Source of the DNA: Desulfobacterales bacterium
Lineage (GTDB): Bacteria; Desulfobacterota; Desulfobacteria; Desulfobacterales; C00003060
DNA length: 13,154 bases
NCBI GenBank assembly: GCA_030629475.1
Contig: DAOVOU010000018.1
Coordinates: 1-13,154 of the forward strand
Direction: 5' to 3'
Part shown: piece by piece, positions 5,577 through 13,154 of the stretch
Position numbering within the stretch: position 1 is the stretch's first letter
How the letters are laid out: each line of letters opens with the position of its first letter
Notes under the pieces: generated by a model
What the model was told of the DNA's origin: nothing
The model's database searches: none
Seen by the model: only the letters and a program-made list of their open reading frames with translations
Position numbers and translations under genes: made by a program

Positions 5577-5828
5577 ATGCAAAAGCCCGTTAACATCTAT
5601 ACGCTTAGCACCTGCAGTCATTGTAGGGCCACAAAAAAATTCCTGAATGACTGCGCTGTGAAGTACGATTTCACTGATGTTGATTTGCTTGATGGGGAAG
5701 AAAGAGCCTCTATTCTTGAGGATGTGAAAAAATGGAATCCAAAATGTTCGTTTCCAACCATTATCATCGGAGACAAAGTCATCGTGGGATATAAGGAAGA
5801 CGAGATTAAGGAGGCCCTTGGATTATGA
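5577..5828 (+). CDS. Glutaredoxin-family protein, cassette copy 2
   Basis: 83-residue paralogue of the gene at 3519, identical at 71 positions by my alignment, with the same C13-S-H-C16 active site and cis-proline P60. Most changes are conservative (K/R, D/E, I/V), so both copies look under purifying selection. The ATG at 5577 has AAAGGAGG (5563-5570) 6 nt upstream, a better site than in copy 1. The frame is open further upstream, but that part overlaps the relic and lacks conservation with copy 1, so a longer start is rejected. The stop overlaps the following FTR gene by ATGA, exactly as in copy 1. Confidence 0.9.
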   Translation: MQKPVNIYTLSTCSHCRATKKFLNDCAVKYDFTDVDLLDGEERASILEDVKKWNPKCSFPTIIIGDKVIVGYKEDEIKEALGL

Positions 5829-6160
5829 ATGAGGCAGAAAAACTGTACGAGATGCTAAAGAAGGTTCAAGAACAGAAAGGCTACTACTTCAGCAAGGACA
5901 AAGAAAGGGTCTTTGAACTCCTGGAGGCCCTCCTTATCAACAAGAAACGTTACGGCTACATGTCCTGCCCTTGCAGGCTGGCATCCGGTGAGCGTGAACT
6001 CGACAAAGACATCTTGTGCCCCTGTGCGTATAGAGCCCCTGACGTAGAAGAGTATGGGAGTTGCTATTGTAATCTGTACGTTTCAAAGGCCTGGAATGAA
6101 GAGAAGGTTCCTCACGCCCACGTCCCGGAGAGGAGGCCACTGGAGAGAACTCCTTATTAG
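5825..6160 (+). CDS. Ferredoxin:thioredoxin reductase catalytic (beta) subunit, copy 2
   Basis: 111-residue paralogue of the protein at 3767 with 94 identical positions by my alignment. All six motif cysteines are kept (C48, C50, C65, C67, C80, C82), with the same CPC-X14-CPC-X12-CYC spacing. Ser replaces the additional C47 of copy 1. Differences cluster in the C-terminal 20 residues (EEKVPHAHV and ERTPY versus EDHVSHVHV and GKIPY), which could tune partner choice. Its likely role is ferredoxin-driven reduction of the coupled glutaredoxin or another thioredoxin-fold protein. The TAG stop ends the cassette, and the AT-rich repeat region begins shortly afterwards. Confidence 0.92.
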   Translation: MNEAEKLYEMLKKVQEQKGYYFSKDKERVFELLEALLINKKRYGYMSCPCRLASGERELDKDILCPCAYRAPDVEEYGSCYCNLYVSKAWNEEKVPHAHVPERRPLERTPY

Positions 6161-6224
6161 CGATGGGTACCCGGTCAGTGATATGTGAGAGAATTATTTG
6201 TGAGCCACAATGACGTAACTATGA

Positions 6225-6456
6225 AAATCCGAAATTCGACACGAAGTGAAGCTTGCGCTAACCACAAAATCCGAAACAATATCAAATTACCAAAATGCAA
6301 AATGCAAAATCCAAAACCTTAAACAAATACAAATTACCAAAGCTTAGGACAAACAGTAAATAACGTTTTGAGAATTTGGACATTGGAATTTAGAATTTGT
6401 TTGCGGCTGACGCCTTGAGAACATCACGGATTTCGTGTTTCGGATTTCGAATTTAA
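6225..6456 (+). repeat. AT-rich imperfect palindromic intergenic repeat
   Basis: The 371-nt gap between FTR copy 2 and copZ holds no gene. The inner arms around 6321-6340 and 6386-6402 are imperfect reverse complements of the form AAACAAATxCxAAATTxCC. The outer arms (AATCCGAAA-type words at 6225-6280 and TTTCGGATTTCG-type words at 6428-6456) also face each other. CAAAATG/CAAAATC words repeat with a 7-nt period at 6291-6311. From memory this resembles dispersed intergenic palindromes in deltaproteobacteria and other large genomes. A TACAAT at 6511-6516 could be a -10 box for copZ, but no -35 is seen. Confidence 0.6.
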
Positions 6457-6531
6457 GAATCAAGGGCTTTCGGCGAGACACCAGTCGAGGAAATTCCCAT
6501 GCAATGAAGGTACAATAAGAAAGGGGATCTC

Positions 6532-6729
6532 ATGGCCACGATCAAGATAAAGGGGATGTCGTGCAATCACTGTGTCATGGCTGTTACCAAAGCCTTGAAT
6601 GAGGTCGAGGGGATCCAAAACGTCAAAGTGGACCTTGCAAAGGGTGAGGCTGCTTTTGATGAGAAAAAGCCGATTGGCATGGACCTCGTGAGAGAACGGA
6701 TCAAGAAGGCAGGCTACGAAGTTGTCTAG
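6532..6729 (+). CDS. copZ: CopZ-like copper chaperone (HMA domain)
   Basis: 65-residue single heavy-metal-associated domain with the metal site GMSCNHC, followed by the typical ferredoxin-like fold (VTKALNEVEGIQNVKVDL, then IKKAGYEVV). In this family the two Cys bind Cu(I) in the cytosol and hand it to the P-type ATPase. The ATG at 6532 follows AAAGGGG. Its stop lies 3 nt inside the copA reading frame, giving an 8-nt overlap, so the chaperone and its ATPase are made together. No clear CueR or CsoR operator is seen upstream. The substrate could be another soft metal, but the pairing with a CPC-type ATPase makes copper most likely. Confidence 0.88.
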   Translation: MATIKIKGMSCNHCVMAVTKALNEVEGIQNVKVDLAKGEAAFDEKKPIGMDLVRERIKKAGYEVV

Positions 6730-9184
6730 CAAGGTTACTCTCAATATTGGCGGCATGACTTGCGCAGCTTGTGTCCGGCGTGTGGAGCAAGGGCTGAAAG
6801 ACCTTGAGGGTGTCGAGAAGGCTTCAGTCAATTTTGCCACACAGAAGGCGACCGTTGAATACGATCCTTCTGTCCTTGACCTTGAGAGCATTGCCGACAA
6901 GGTGAAGGACCTGGGCTATGATGTCGTGGGCCTGGAGAAGTCAGGGGGTGGTGTTGAAAAGACAACTATTTCAGTTGGGGGGATGACCTGCGCGGCCTGT
7001 GTGAGACGAGTAGAATTGGCCTTAAGGGCGATTGACGGTGTCAAGGATGCCAGCGTCAATCTTTCCACTGCCAGGGCCACGGTCATTCACGAGCCGGACT
7101 GGGCTGGCGTGGAAGCGCTAAGACGGGTGGTTTCTGATGCTGGCTACAAATTCTTGGGCGTGCTTGGGGAAAGCCTGGAGGACCCTGTTGAGGCTGCCCA
7201 GAAAAGAGAACTCAAAGAACTGAAAATCAAGTTCAGTCTTGGCGTGGCTCTAAGTGTAGTTATTTTCATGGGGTCTATGCAGCACTGGTTTCCGTGGCTT
7301 CGGTCGATTCCAAGGCAGGTGATGCTTTTTTGCCTTTTTGTGCTCACGACGCCCGTTGTATTCTGGGTCGGGAGCCGGTTTTATATCGGGGCTATTAAGG
7401 CCGCCAAGCAAAAGACCACAGACATGAACACCCTGGTAGCTGTGGGGGCTTTTTCTGCTTACCTCTATTCTGCTTTGGTTACCTTCTTGCCGCAGCTTTT
7501 TATTGGCGCTGGGATAACTCCACACGTGTACTTTGACGGTGCAGCCATGATAATAACCCTCATCCTTCTGGGGCGCCTGCTTGAGGCCAAGGCCAAAGGA
7601 AAGACCTCCATGGCTATCAAAAGGCTGATGGGGCTGAAGCCAAAGACTGCACGAGTCATCCGGGATGGCAAGGAAATGGACATTCCTATCGAGGCCGTGA
7701 TGAAAGGAGACCTGATCCTGGTGCGGCCCGGGGAAAAGATCCCCACAGATGGGGTGATTGTTTCAGGATCATCTTCAATCGACGAATCCATGCTCACCGG
7801 AGAAAGCATTCCCGTGGCCAAGGAGACGGGAGGCGAGGTGTTTGCGGCAACGCTCAACAAAAGCGGGAGCTTTACGTTCAGGGCAACCAAAGTAGGGGCC
7901 GAGACAGCGCTTGCCCAAATCATCCGGCTGGTCGAAGAGGCTCAGGGGTCCAAGGCTCCTATCCAGCGAGTGGCGGATAAGGTGGCATCCATCTTTGTGC
8001 CCGTGGTTTTTTGCATAGCTGTGCTGACTTTCTTGATCTGGTACTTTTTCGTACCCGAACCGATCTTCAGCCGCGCCCTGCTTAATTTTGTATCGGTCCT
8101 GATCATTGCCTGCCCTTGTGCCATGGGCCTGGCAACACCTACCGCAGTGATGGTCGGGACCGGATTGGGGGCCGAAAATGGCATTCTAATCAAAGGTGGG
8201 GAAAGCCTGGAGAGGGCCTACAAACTAACCACCATTGTTTTTGACAAGACCGGCACCCTGACCAGGGGGGAACCTGAGGTTACAGACATATTGACCGAAG
8301 GAGACACAGAACAACACGATGTTTTGAAAATGGCTATTTCCATTGAGGCCGTTTCCGAACACCCCCTGGCCCAGGCCATTATTGAAAAAGGCCGCCAGGA
8401 AGGATTGGAGCCTGAACGAGCGGAGGATTTTCAGGCCCTATCAGGCCTTGGGGCCAGGGCAGTCGTAAATGGCAAAAAATGCCTTCTGGGCAACCTGCGG
8501 CTCATGGAAAAAGAGGCCGTAGCAATGAACGGTTTCAACGAGAAGGCAAAAAGGGTTGCCAGTGATGGCAAGACCTGTGTTTTTGTGGCCGAGGAAGATC
8601 GGGTCCTGGGCCTTATTGCCCTTTCAGATATACCCAAGGCATCTGCACGCGTAGCAGTTTCCAGCCTGAAGGACATGGGATTGAGCGTGGCCATGATCAC
8701 CGGAGATAATGAGAAAACAGCTCGCGCCGTTGCTGATGCTGTCGGCATCGATCAGATACTCGCTGATGTGCTTCCCGGTGATAAAGCCGAGGAGATAAGA
8801 CGGCTGCAGGCGCGGGGTCAGGTTGTCGCCATGGTGGGAGACGGTATTAACGATGCGCCAGCCCTCACAACGGCAGACATCGGCATTGCCATCGGTGCCG
8901 GGACAGATGTGGCCATGGAAGCTAGCGACATTACCCTGATCAGAGATGATTTGCGATCGGTTCCTGCAGCCATCAGGCTCTCGTTTCAGACCATGCGAGT
9001 AATCAAACAGAACCTTTTCTGGGCATTTTTTTACAACAGCCTGGGGATTCCCATTGCAGCCGGGGCCTTGTATCCTTTTTTCGGGATTCTTTTGAATCCC
9101 GTCTTTGCAGCAGCCGCTATGGCCATGAGCTCAGTCTCTGTGGTGAGTAATTCATTACGTCTGCGAAAATTTCGGATCGGGTAA
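6722..9184 (+). CDS. copA: Cu(I)-exporting P1B-type ATPase
   Basis: 820-residue inner-membrane ATPase that exports Cu(I) from the cytosol. Two N-terminal HMA domains carry GMTCAAC (C14/C17 and C90/C93). Further motifs are the actuator TGES (359-362), the membrane metal site C464-P-C466, the phosphorylation site D508-KTGT, the SEHP motif with H547-P548, and GDGIND (706-711). The last helices hold a YN pair and a MAMSS segment, which in this family mark Cu(I) specificity (P1B-1). The only in-frame start before the first metal site is TTG at 6722, overlapping the end of copZ; the frame is closed by TGA at 6689-6691. Translation thus relies on coupling to copZ, or less likely on a +1 frameshift from it. 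Confidence 0.94.
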   Translation: MSSKVTLNIGGMTCAACVRRVEQGLKDLEGVEKASVNFATQKATVEYDPSVLDLESIADKVKDLGYDVVGLEKSGGGVEKTTISVGGMTCAACVRRVELALRAIDGVKDASVNLSTARATVIHEPDWAGVEALRRVVSDAGYKFLGVLGESLEDPVEAAQKRELKELKIKFSLGVALSVVIFMGSMQHWFPWLRSIPRQVMLFCLFVLTTPVVFWVGSRFYIGAIKAAKQKTTDMNTLVAVGAFSAYLYSALVTFLPQLFIGAGITPHVYFDGAAMIITLILLGRLLEAKAKGKTSMAIKRLMGLKPKTARVIRDGKEMDIPIEAVMKGDLILVRPGEKIPTDGVIVSGSSSIDESMLTGESIPVAKETGGEVFAATLNKSGSFTFRATKVGAETALAQIIRLVEEAQGSKAPIQRVADKVASIFVPVVFCIAVLTFLIWYFFVPEPIFSRALLNFVSVLIIACPCAMGLATPTAVMVGTGLGAENGILIKGGESLERAYKLTTIVFDKTGTLTRGEPEVTDILTEGDTEQHDVLKMAISIEAVSEHPLAQAIIEKGRQEGLEPERAEDFQALSGLGARAVVNGKKCLLGNLRLMEKEAVAMNGFNEKAKRVASDGKTCVFVAEEDRVLGLIALSDIPKASARVAVSSLKDMGLSVAMITGDNEKTARAVADAVGIDQILADVLPGDKAEEIRRLQARGQVVAMVGDGINDAPALTTADIGIAIGAGTDVAMEASDITLIRDDLRSVPAAIRLSFQTMRVIKQNLFWAFFYNSLGIPIAAGALYPFFGILLNPVFAAAAMAMSSVSVVSNSLRLRKFRIG

Positions 9185-9277
9185 ACCGGCTTGATTGCAT
9201 GCTGTTCGTCTTCGTCCTGAGCCTGCAGGAAAGTCTGCCTTTTCGCGACGTTCCAGGAGGAGAACGGGGTTAGAGCA

Positions 9278-10741
9278 ATGCTTCGAGTAAAAGCACTCAT
9301 AGTCATAGCGATCATTTCCATTCCCTTTTTAGGATGTAGTGCGAATAAGGAATATACGTATGAGAGCATCACGGCAGACTACGGCTTGAAACGTTTCAAG
9401 ATAAGCGAGGGAGCAAAACCGCAATGTAAGCCCGATTTGAGTGACCTAAAGAGACCGATTTCCATACTCGATGCCATCAGGATTGCCATTTACAATAACC
9501 CTGACATCGATCTTGCAATTTCCCGCATCAGGCAGTCCGAAGCCACCATTGATGAGGCCAATGCTGCTTTTTGGCCGGCCCTATCCTTTTACGTGGAATA
9601 TACAAAAGCGGATGCACCATCGACATATTTTTTCAAAAAGATTGATCAGAGGAGATTGCAGCCTGGGACAGATTTTAATGATCCGGGTAAAGTCGAAAAT
9701 TTTGAAACAGGGCTTTCGGCCAGGTACAATATCTACAATGGCGGCAGGGACATATTGCGAAAAAAGATAGCCGAGACCGGGCTGGAAATTGACCAGATGG
9801 ACCGGCTGACAGTAGAAAACGCCTTGGTCGCATCGGTCATTCAGACATACTACAATACGCTGGCAGCACTCGATTTTATGAATATTGCCAATAAGTCTGT
9901 TGCAACGGTTGACTCACAGTTACGCATCATGCTGGTGAAATTCAAGGCGGGCGGGGTCTTAAAGTCAGACATCCTTTCTTTGGAGGTCCGGCTGGCACAG
10001 ACCAAGGAGAATCTTATCAGGGCTGAAAACAATTATAAGCTTTCTCTGGCTGCGCTGGCCAATCTGGTGGGTGCCGACGCCGACACAGAAATTGAGCTGT
10101 CCGGCGCTGAATGGCAGCCTGTGGAACTCCCGGCCGATTATAGCGCCGGCATTGTTGCAGCATTTGCTATGAGGCCGGAATTGCTCAAGGTGAGGCAGCA
10201 GATCATCCAGTCTAAGATGGCCCTGGATATGGAAAAGGGCGGATATCTGCCCCGTGTTGATGCCCAGGGAAGATACTATGCTGATGATTCGGACCTTTCA
10301 TATGAGAGGAAAAGAGCCAACTGGGTGGCAGGGGCGCTTTTCAACTGGGATATTTTTACCGGCTTCAGTACAAACGCCAAGGTCCAGAAGGCGAGGGCAG
10401 TGCTGAATCAGATGTTGGCTGCGGACCGCAAGGCCACGCAGTCCGTTCAATTGGATGTGAAAACCGCGTATCTAAGATTCTCCGAGGCAAAAGCCAGGCT
10501 TGCGGTTGCCCAGGCAAGTGTTGCCCATGCAGAAGAATCGTTGAACCTGGTTAAAAGACAGTACGACGGAGGATCGTCTACCATTACCCGGTACCTGGAT
10601 GCTGAGCTGGCACTAGACATGGCCAGGGTGAGAGAAACCTCTGCTTTTTATGATTGGAAAAAGGCTCAGGCTCATATAGGCCGGTCCCTGGGATACTGCG
10701 GATTGTGTGCCCGAAAGGAGTTGAATACGAATGAGGAATAA
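9278..10741 (+). CDS. TolC-family outer-membrane efflux lipoprotein
   Basis: 487-residue outer-membrane channel of a tripartite efflux pump. The N-terminus is a lipoprotein-type signal (hydrophobic VKALIVIAIISIPFLGC) with a likely lipidated C20, although Phe at -3 is atypical. Two OEP repeats follow, with long helices rich in Ala, Gln and Glu (SRIRQSEATIDEA, then LAQTKENLIRAENNYKLSLAALANLVG, and near the end VAQASVAHAEESLNLVKRQYDGG). NPDIDLA near residue 70 is the typical OEP start. The ATG at 9278 has GGGG 8 nt upstream and AGGAGG further away. The gene begins 93 nt after copA and overlaps the adaptor gene by 11 nt. The substrate is not evident. Confidence 0.9.
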   Translation: MLRVKALIVIAIISIPFLGCSANKEYTYESITADYGLKRFKISEGAKPQCKPDLSDLKRPISILDAIRIAIYNNPDIDLAISRIRQSEATIDEANAAFWPALSFYVEYTKADAPSTYFFKKIDQRRLQPGTDFNDPGKVENFETGLSARYNIYNGGRDILRKKIAETGLEIDQMDRLTVENALVASVIQTYYNTLAALDFMNIANKSVATVDSQLRIMLVKFKAGGVLKSDILSLEVRLAQTKENLIRAENNYKLSLAALANLVGADADTEIELSGAEWQPVELPADYSAGIVAAFAMRPELLKVRQQIIQSKMALDMEKGGYLPRVDAQGRYYADDSDLSYERKRANWVAGALFNWDIFTGFSTNAKVQKARAVLNQMLAADRKATQSVQLDVKTAYLRFSEAKARLAVAQASVAHAEESLNLVKRQYDGGSSTITRYLDAELALDMARVRETSAFYDWKKAQAHIGRSLGYCGLCARKELNTNEE

Positions 10742-11900
10742 GCCCAAGAAGCCTTATAGACTCGTATCACTGATAAGTGGTGCGGTTATTCTCGTTGCGC
10801 TTATTCTCTATATGGGCGGCTTTTTCCGCACAGGATTGATCGAACCTGAGTCACTGGACACCGCGGACACGGAAGAAATCTCTCCTGAGAGAGTAGCCTA
10901 TGCTGCAAAGGAAAATATTACAGAATGGTATCAGGCTGTAGGAACAGTGCACTCGCGGACAGAGACCCATATTTCAGCCCAAATAACGGGGCGTATCCTT
11001 AAGATTTCAGTGCGGCCGGGGACCAAGGTTAAAAAGGGCGACCCTTTGATTTACCTGGATAACCGTGAGTTTCAGGCCAGGTTGGATCAGGCCCGACATG
11101 GGGTTCGGGCGGCCAGGGCCAAAAAAGAGCAGTCTGAACAGGCCCTCATTGCAGCTCAGGCGGTTTACAGACAGGCCGATGCCACTTATAATAGGATAAA
11201 GACATATTTCAGTCAAGAGGCTGCGACGATGAAGGACCTGGAGCAGGCTGAAGCATCCTACAGACAGGCAAAGGCTGGCGTGGAGCAAGCCAGAAAAGGT
11301 ATGGTTACGGCCGAGGCAGGTGTGCGGCAGGCAGAAAAAGTGGTGGAGGAGGCACGTGTGGCTCTCGGATATACCAATATCACTGCCACTGAATCAGGAG
11401 AAGTTGCCAAACGGATGGCTGAACCGGGTGATTTGGCATGGCCAGGAAAATCCCTGCTGGTGCTCCATGCCCCTGGTGCCCTGAGGCTGGAAGCCCATGT
11501 ACGCGAGGGGCTAATCAAAAATGTCTTGCCGGGATCTAAGCTCCGGGTAGCCATTAATGCTCTCGATATAACACTCGATGGCACAGTAGAAGAAGTCATC
11601 CCCTCAGCCGATCCTTTAAGCCGCACATTCCTGGTGAAAGTGGGTATCCCGGCTGTCACCGGTTTGTATCCTGGGATGTTTGGCAGATTACTTGTCTCCC
11701 TGGGAGAGTACCAAGCTGTCGTGGTACCTGAGAATGCTATTTATCGTACTGGTCAGATGGAACTAGTAAAAGCAGAAAAAGACGGCCGCTGGTGCAACTG
11801 TTTTGTCAAGACCGGCAAGAGAATCGATGGCAAGGTTGAGATCCTTTCCGGTCTGAGCGGAGATGAAAAAATAGCGTTGAGGATTGATCACAATGAATGA
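10731..11900 (+). CDS. HlyD/AcrA-type periplasmic adaptor (RND membrane fusion protein)
   Basis: 389-residue adaptor linking the RND pump to the TolC-like channel. A basic N-terminus and membrane segment (residues ~11-31) anchor it in the inner membrane. A lipoyl half-motif (AQITGRILKISVRPGTKVKKGD) comes next. It is followed by a long Ala/Gln/Glu coiled-coil hairpin (~115-210), the second lipoyl half (GYTNITATESGEVAKRM), a beta-barrel domain and a membrane-proximal domain. I see no Met/His-rich metal site of the CusB kind, so a metal substrate is not supported by this protein. The ATG at 10731 follows AAAGGAG (10714-10720), and the gene overlaps the RND gene by 8 nt. Confidence 0.9.
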   Translation: MRNKPKKPYRLVSLISGAVILVALILYMGGFFRTGLIEPESLDTADTEEISPERVAYAAKENITEWYQAVGTVHSRTETHISAQITGRILKISVRPGTKVKKGDPLIYLDNREFQARLDQARHGVRAARAKKEQSEQALIAAQAVYRQADATYNRIKTYFSQEAATMKDLEQAEASYRQAKAGVEQARKGMVTAEAGVRQAEKVVEEARVALGYTNITATESGEVAKRMAEPGDLAWPGKSLLVLHAPGALRLEAHVREGLIKNVLPGSKLRVAINALDITLDGTVEEVIPSADPLSRTFLVKVGIPAVTGLYPGMFGRLLVSLGEYQAVVVPENAIYRTGQMELVKAEKDGRWCNCFVKTGKRIDGKVEILSGLSGDEKIALRIDHNE

Positions 11901-13154
11901 TGCTGCGAATACCGCCCCCCATGGGGTTATAGCCGGTATTGTCAATAAGTTTCTGACCTCGCAGTTATCCGTTATCCTGATCATCCTTGCAGTCTGTATG
12001 GGCGCAGCGGCTGTTCTGGTGACACCGCGGGAGGAAGAGCCGCAGATCGTTGTTCCTTTAGCTGATGTGTATGTTCAATTCCCAGGTGCCAGCGCCGAAG
12101 AGGTAGAAAAGCTCGTTGCCACCCCGCTCGAAAAGCTCCTCTGGCAAATCGATGGTGTCGAATATGTCTATTCTATGTCACATCGTGATATGGCCATCAT
12201 TACGGTCAGATTTTACGTAGGTGAAGACTGGGTTAAGTCGTTGGTCAAGCTTCATAATAAGATCAGCATGAACATCGACCAGGCACCGCCTGGTGTGCGA
12301 GGTTGGGTGATTAAACCCGTAGAAATAGACGATGTGCCGATTGTTAGTATAGCTCTTTATTCGGACATATACGATGACCATCAGTTGCGCCGTATCGCTG
12401 AGGAAGTAATCATAAGACTCGAAGAAGTTGAGGATATCTCACGGACATCTATTATTGGTGGCCGGAGGCGGGAAGTACGGGTTGAACTCGACCCTGAGAG
12501 AATGATCGGATTGGGCGTATCTCCTCTGGGGGTGGAACGGGCGTTGCGTGGTGCTGATGCTTCAATAACTGCCGGCACCTTTGCCAGGATGAACAAAGAA
12601 ATTACGGTAAGCAGTGATTCATTTATCGCCGATTCTGAAGACATTGAAAAATTGATGGTCTCCGTGCATCATGGTCGTCCCGTTTATGTGCGCGACGTTG
12701 CGACAGTTATAGACGGACCAGAGGAAACCCTCAATTATTCTCGCATCGGTTTTCCCGATGGGACAAGCTTTGCTGCTGTCACATTGGCGTTAGCCAAAAA
12801 GAAGGGCACAAATGCAGTCCTTATTGCCAGAAATATCCTCCAAAAACTAGAGGAATTAAAAAAGAGCGTTATCCCAAGCGGCGTAGAGATCACAATCACC
12901 AGGAACTACGGTGAGACCGCCGACCGGAAAGTAGAGGACCTGTTAACCTCGCTATTTTTTGCGATAATTACTGTGGTTACTTTGATTGCCTTCACCATGG
13001 GGTGGCGTGAAGGGATAGTGGTGGCTCTGGCGGTGCCGATAAGTTTTTCACTTGCGCTCTTTGTGAACTATCTTTTCGGTTACACCATTAACCGTGTGAC
13101 CCTTTTTGCCTTGATCCTCTCGCTTGGTCTGGTGGTAGATGACCCGATTACGAA
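11893..13154 (+). CDS. RND efflux permease, N-terminal part (runs off window)
   Basis: The open frame from the ATG at 11893 has no stop before the window end, giving about 420 residues of a protein normally ~1000-1050 long. TM1 (LSVILIILAVCMGAAAVLV) is followed by TPREEEPQI and a periplasmic porter domain with FPGASAEEVEKLVATPLEKLL, typical of RND pumps. TM2-TM4 follow, including the MGWREGIVVALAVPIS segment and GLVVDDPIT, whose paired Asp match the proton-relay residues of TM4. The VVDD form resembles drug or lipophile RND (HAE-type) pumps and lacks the D-G-A-V signature I associate with heavy-metal (CusA/CzcA) members. The start overlaps the adaptor stop by 8 nt, placing it third in the efflux operon. 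Confidence 0.92.
   Translation, partial: MNDAANTAPHGVIAGIVNKFLTSQLSVILIILAVCMGAAAVLVTPREEEPQIVVPLADVYVQFPGASAEEVEKLVATPLEKLLWQIDGVEYVYSMSHRDMAIITVRFYVGEDWVKSLVKLHNKISMNIDQAPPGVRGWVIKPVEIDDVPIVSIALYSDIYDDHQLRRIAEEVIIRLEEVEDISRTSIIGGRRREVRVELDPERMIGLGVSPLGVERALRGADASITAGTFARMNKEITVSSDSFIADSEDIEKLMVSVHHGRPVYVRDVATVIDGPEETLNYSRIGFPDGTSFAAVTLALAKKKGTNAVLIARNILQKLEELKKSVIPSGVEITITRNYGETADRKVEDLLTSLFFAIITVVTLIAFTMGWREGIVVALAVPISFSLALFVNYLFGYTINRVTLFALILSLGLVVDDPIT

Noticed and set aside
7465..7923. 152-codon reverse-strand ORF inside copA
   Set aside because: It lies antisense to conserved P-type ATPase sequence and its translation shows no family motif.
9185..9277. Terminator between copA and the TolC-like gene
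   Set aside because: Only a weak 5-bp hairpin (TCCTG/CAGGA) without a T-run is present.

Overview
The window looks like part of an anaerobic, probably sulfate-reducing Desulfobacterota (deltaproteobacterial-type) chromosome. This is inferred from gene content, not from any marker gene. It carries a minimal SufC-SufB pair, ferredoxin:thioredoxin-reductase catalytic subunits, rubredoxin and rubrerythrin-type proteins, an apparent selenocysteine-containing thioredoxin-like protein, and a Cu-type P-ATPase beside an RND efflux operon. All recognisable genes lie on the + strand, with frequent 4-13 nt overlaps and good Shine-Dalgarno sequences. I see no tRNA, rRNA, CRISPR, transposase or convincing rho-independent terminator.

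Region 1 (1-2372): the 3' end of a probable ferritin-like gene, then sufC and sufB overlapping by 13 nt. Together they form a two-gene Fe-S assembly unit with no SufD, SufS, SufE or SufU in view.

Region 2 (2517-3453): three tightly packed small genes. They are a 42-aa unknown, a DUF4177-like protein and a thioredoxin-fold protein. The last is interrupted at codon 34 by an in-frame UGA exactly where the first Cys of the CxxC active site should be. A strong hairpin with a GGUC-containing loop lies 17 nt downstream of the UGA, as expected of a bacterial SECIS. This is the most notable feature of the window: a UxxC thioredoxin-like selenoprotein that standard gene callers would split or truncate.

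Region 3 (3519-6160): a thiol/iron redox island. A glutaredoxin (CSHC) overlaps by ATGA a stand-alone FTR catalytic beta subunit, and the two-gene cassette occurs twice (3519-4102 and 5577-6160, about 85% identical in protein). Between the copies lie a rubredoxin C-terminal fragment abutting a REP-like repeat, a truncated rubrerythrin-like gene, an 81-aa double rubredoxin-type zinc ribbon and a 67-aa acidic-tailed zinc-ribbon protein. Just before the second cassette is a relic of the C-terminus of the ferritin-like gene seen at the left edge, so the region was built by duplication and decay.

Region 4 (6160-6531): a gene-free, AT-rich stretch made of short direct repeats and an imperfect palindrome that resembles a dispersed intergenic repeat.

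Region 5 (6532-13154): copZ and copA (Cu(I) chaperone and exporter, 8-nt overlap, TTG start), then after 93 nt a tripartite efflux operon. It comprises a TolC-like outer-membrane factor, an HlyD/AcrA-type adaptor and the first ~420 codons of an RND permease that runs off the window.

Together the genes suggest an anaerobe's defence against oxidative and metal stress. Electrons from ferredoxin could pass through FTR to glutaredoxin or thioredoxin-like partners, possibly including the selenoprotein. Rubredoxin and rubrerythrin proteins would handle O2 or peroxide, SufBC would repair Fe-S clusters, and CopZA would remove the copper that damages them. This functional link is inferred from neighbourhood only.
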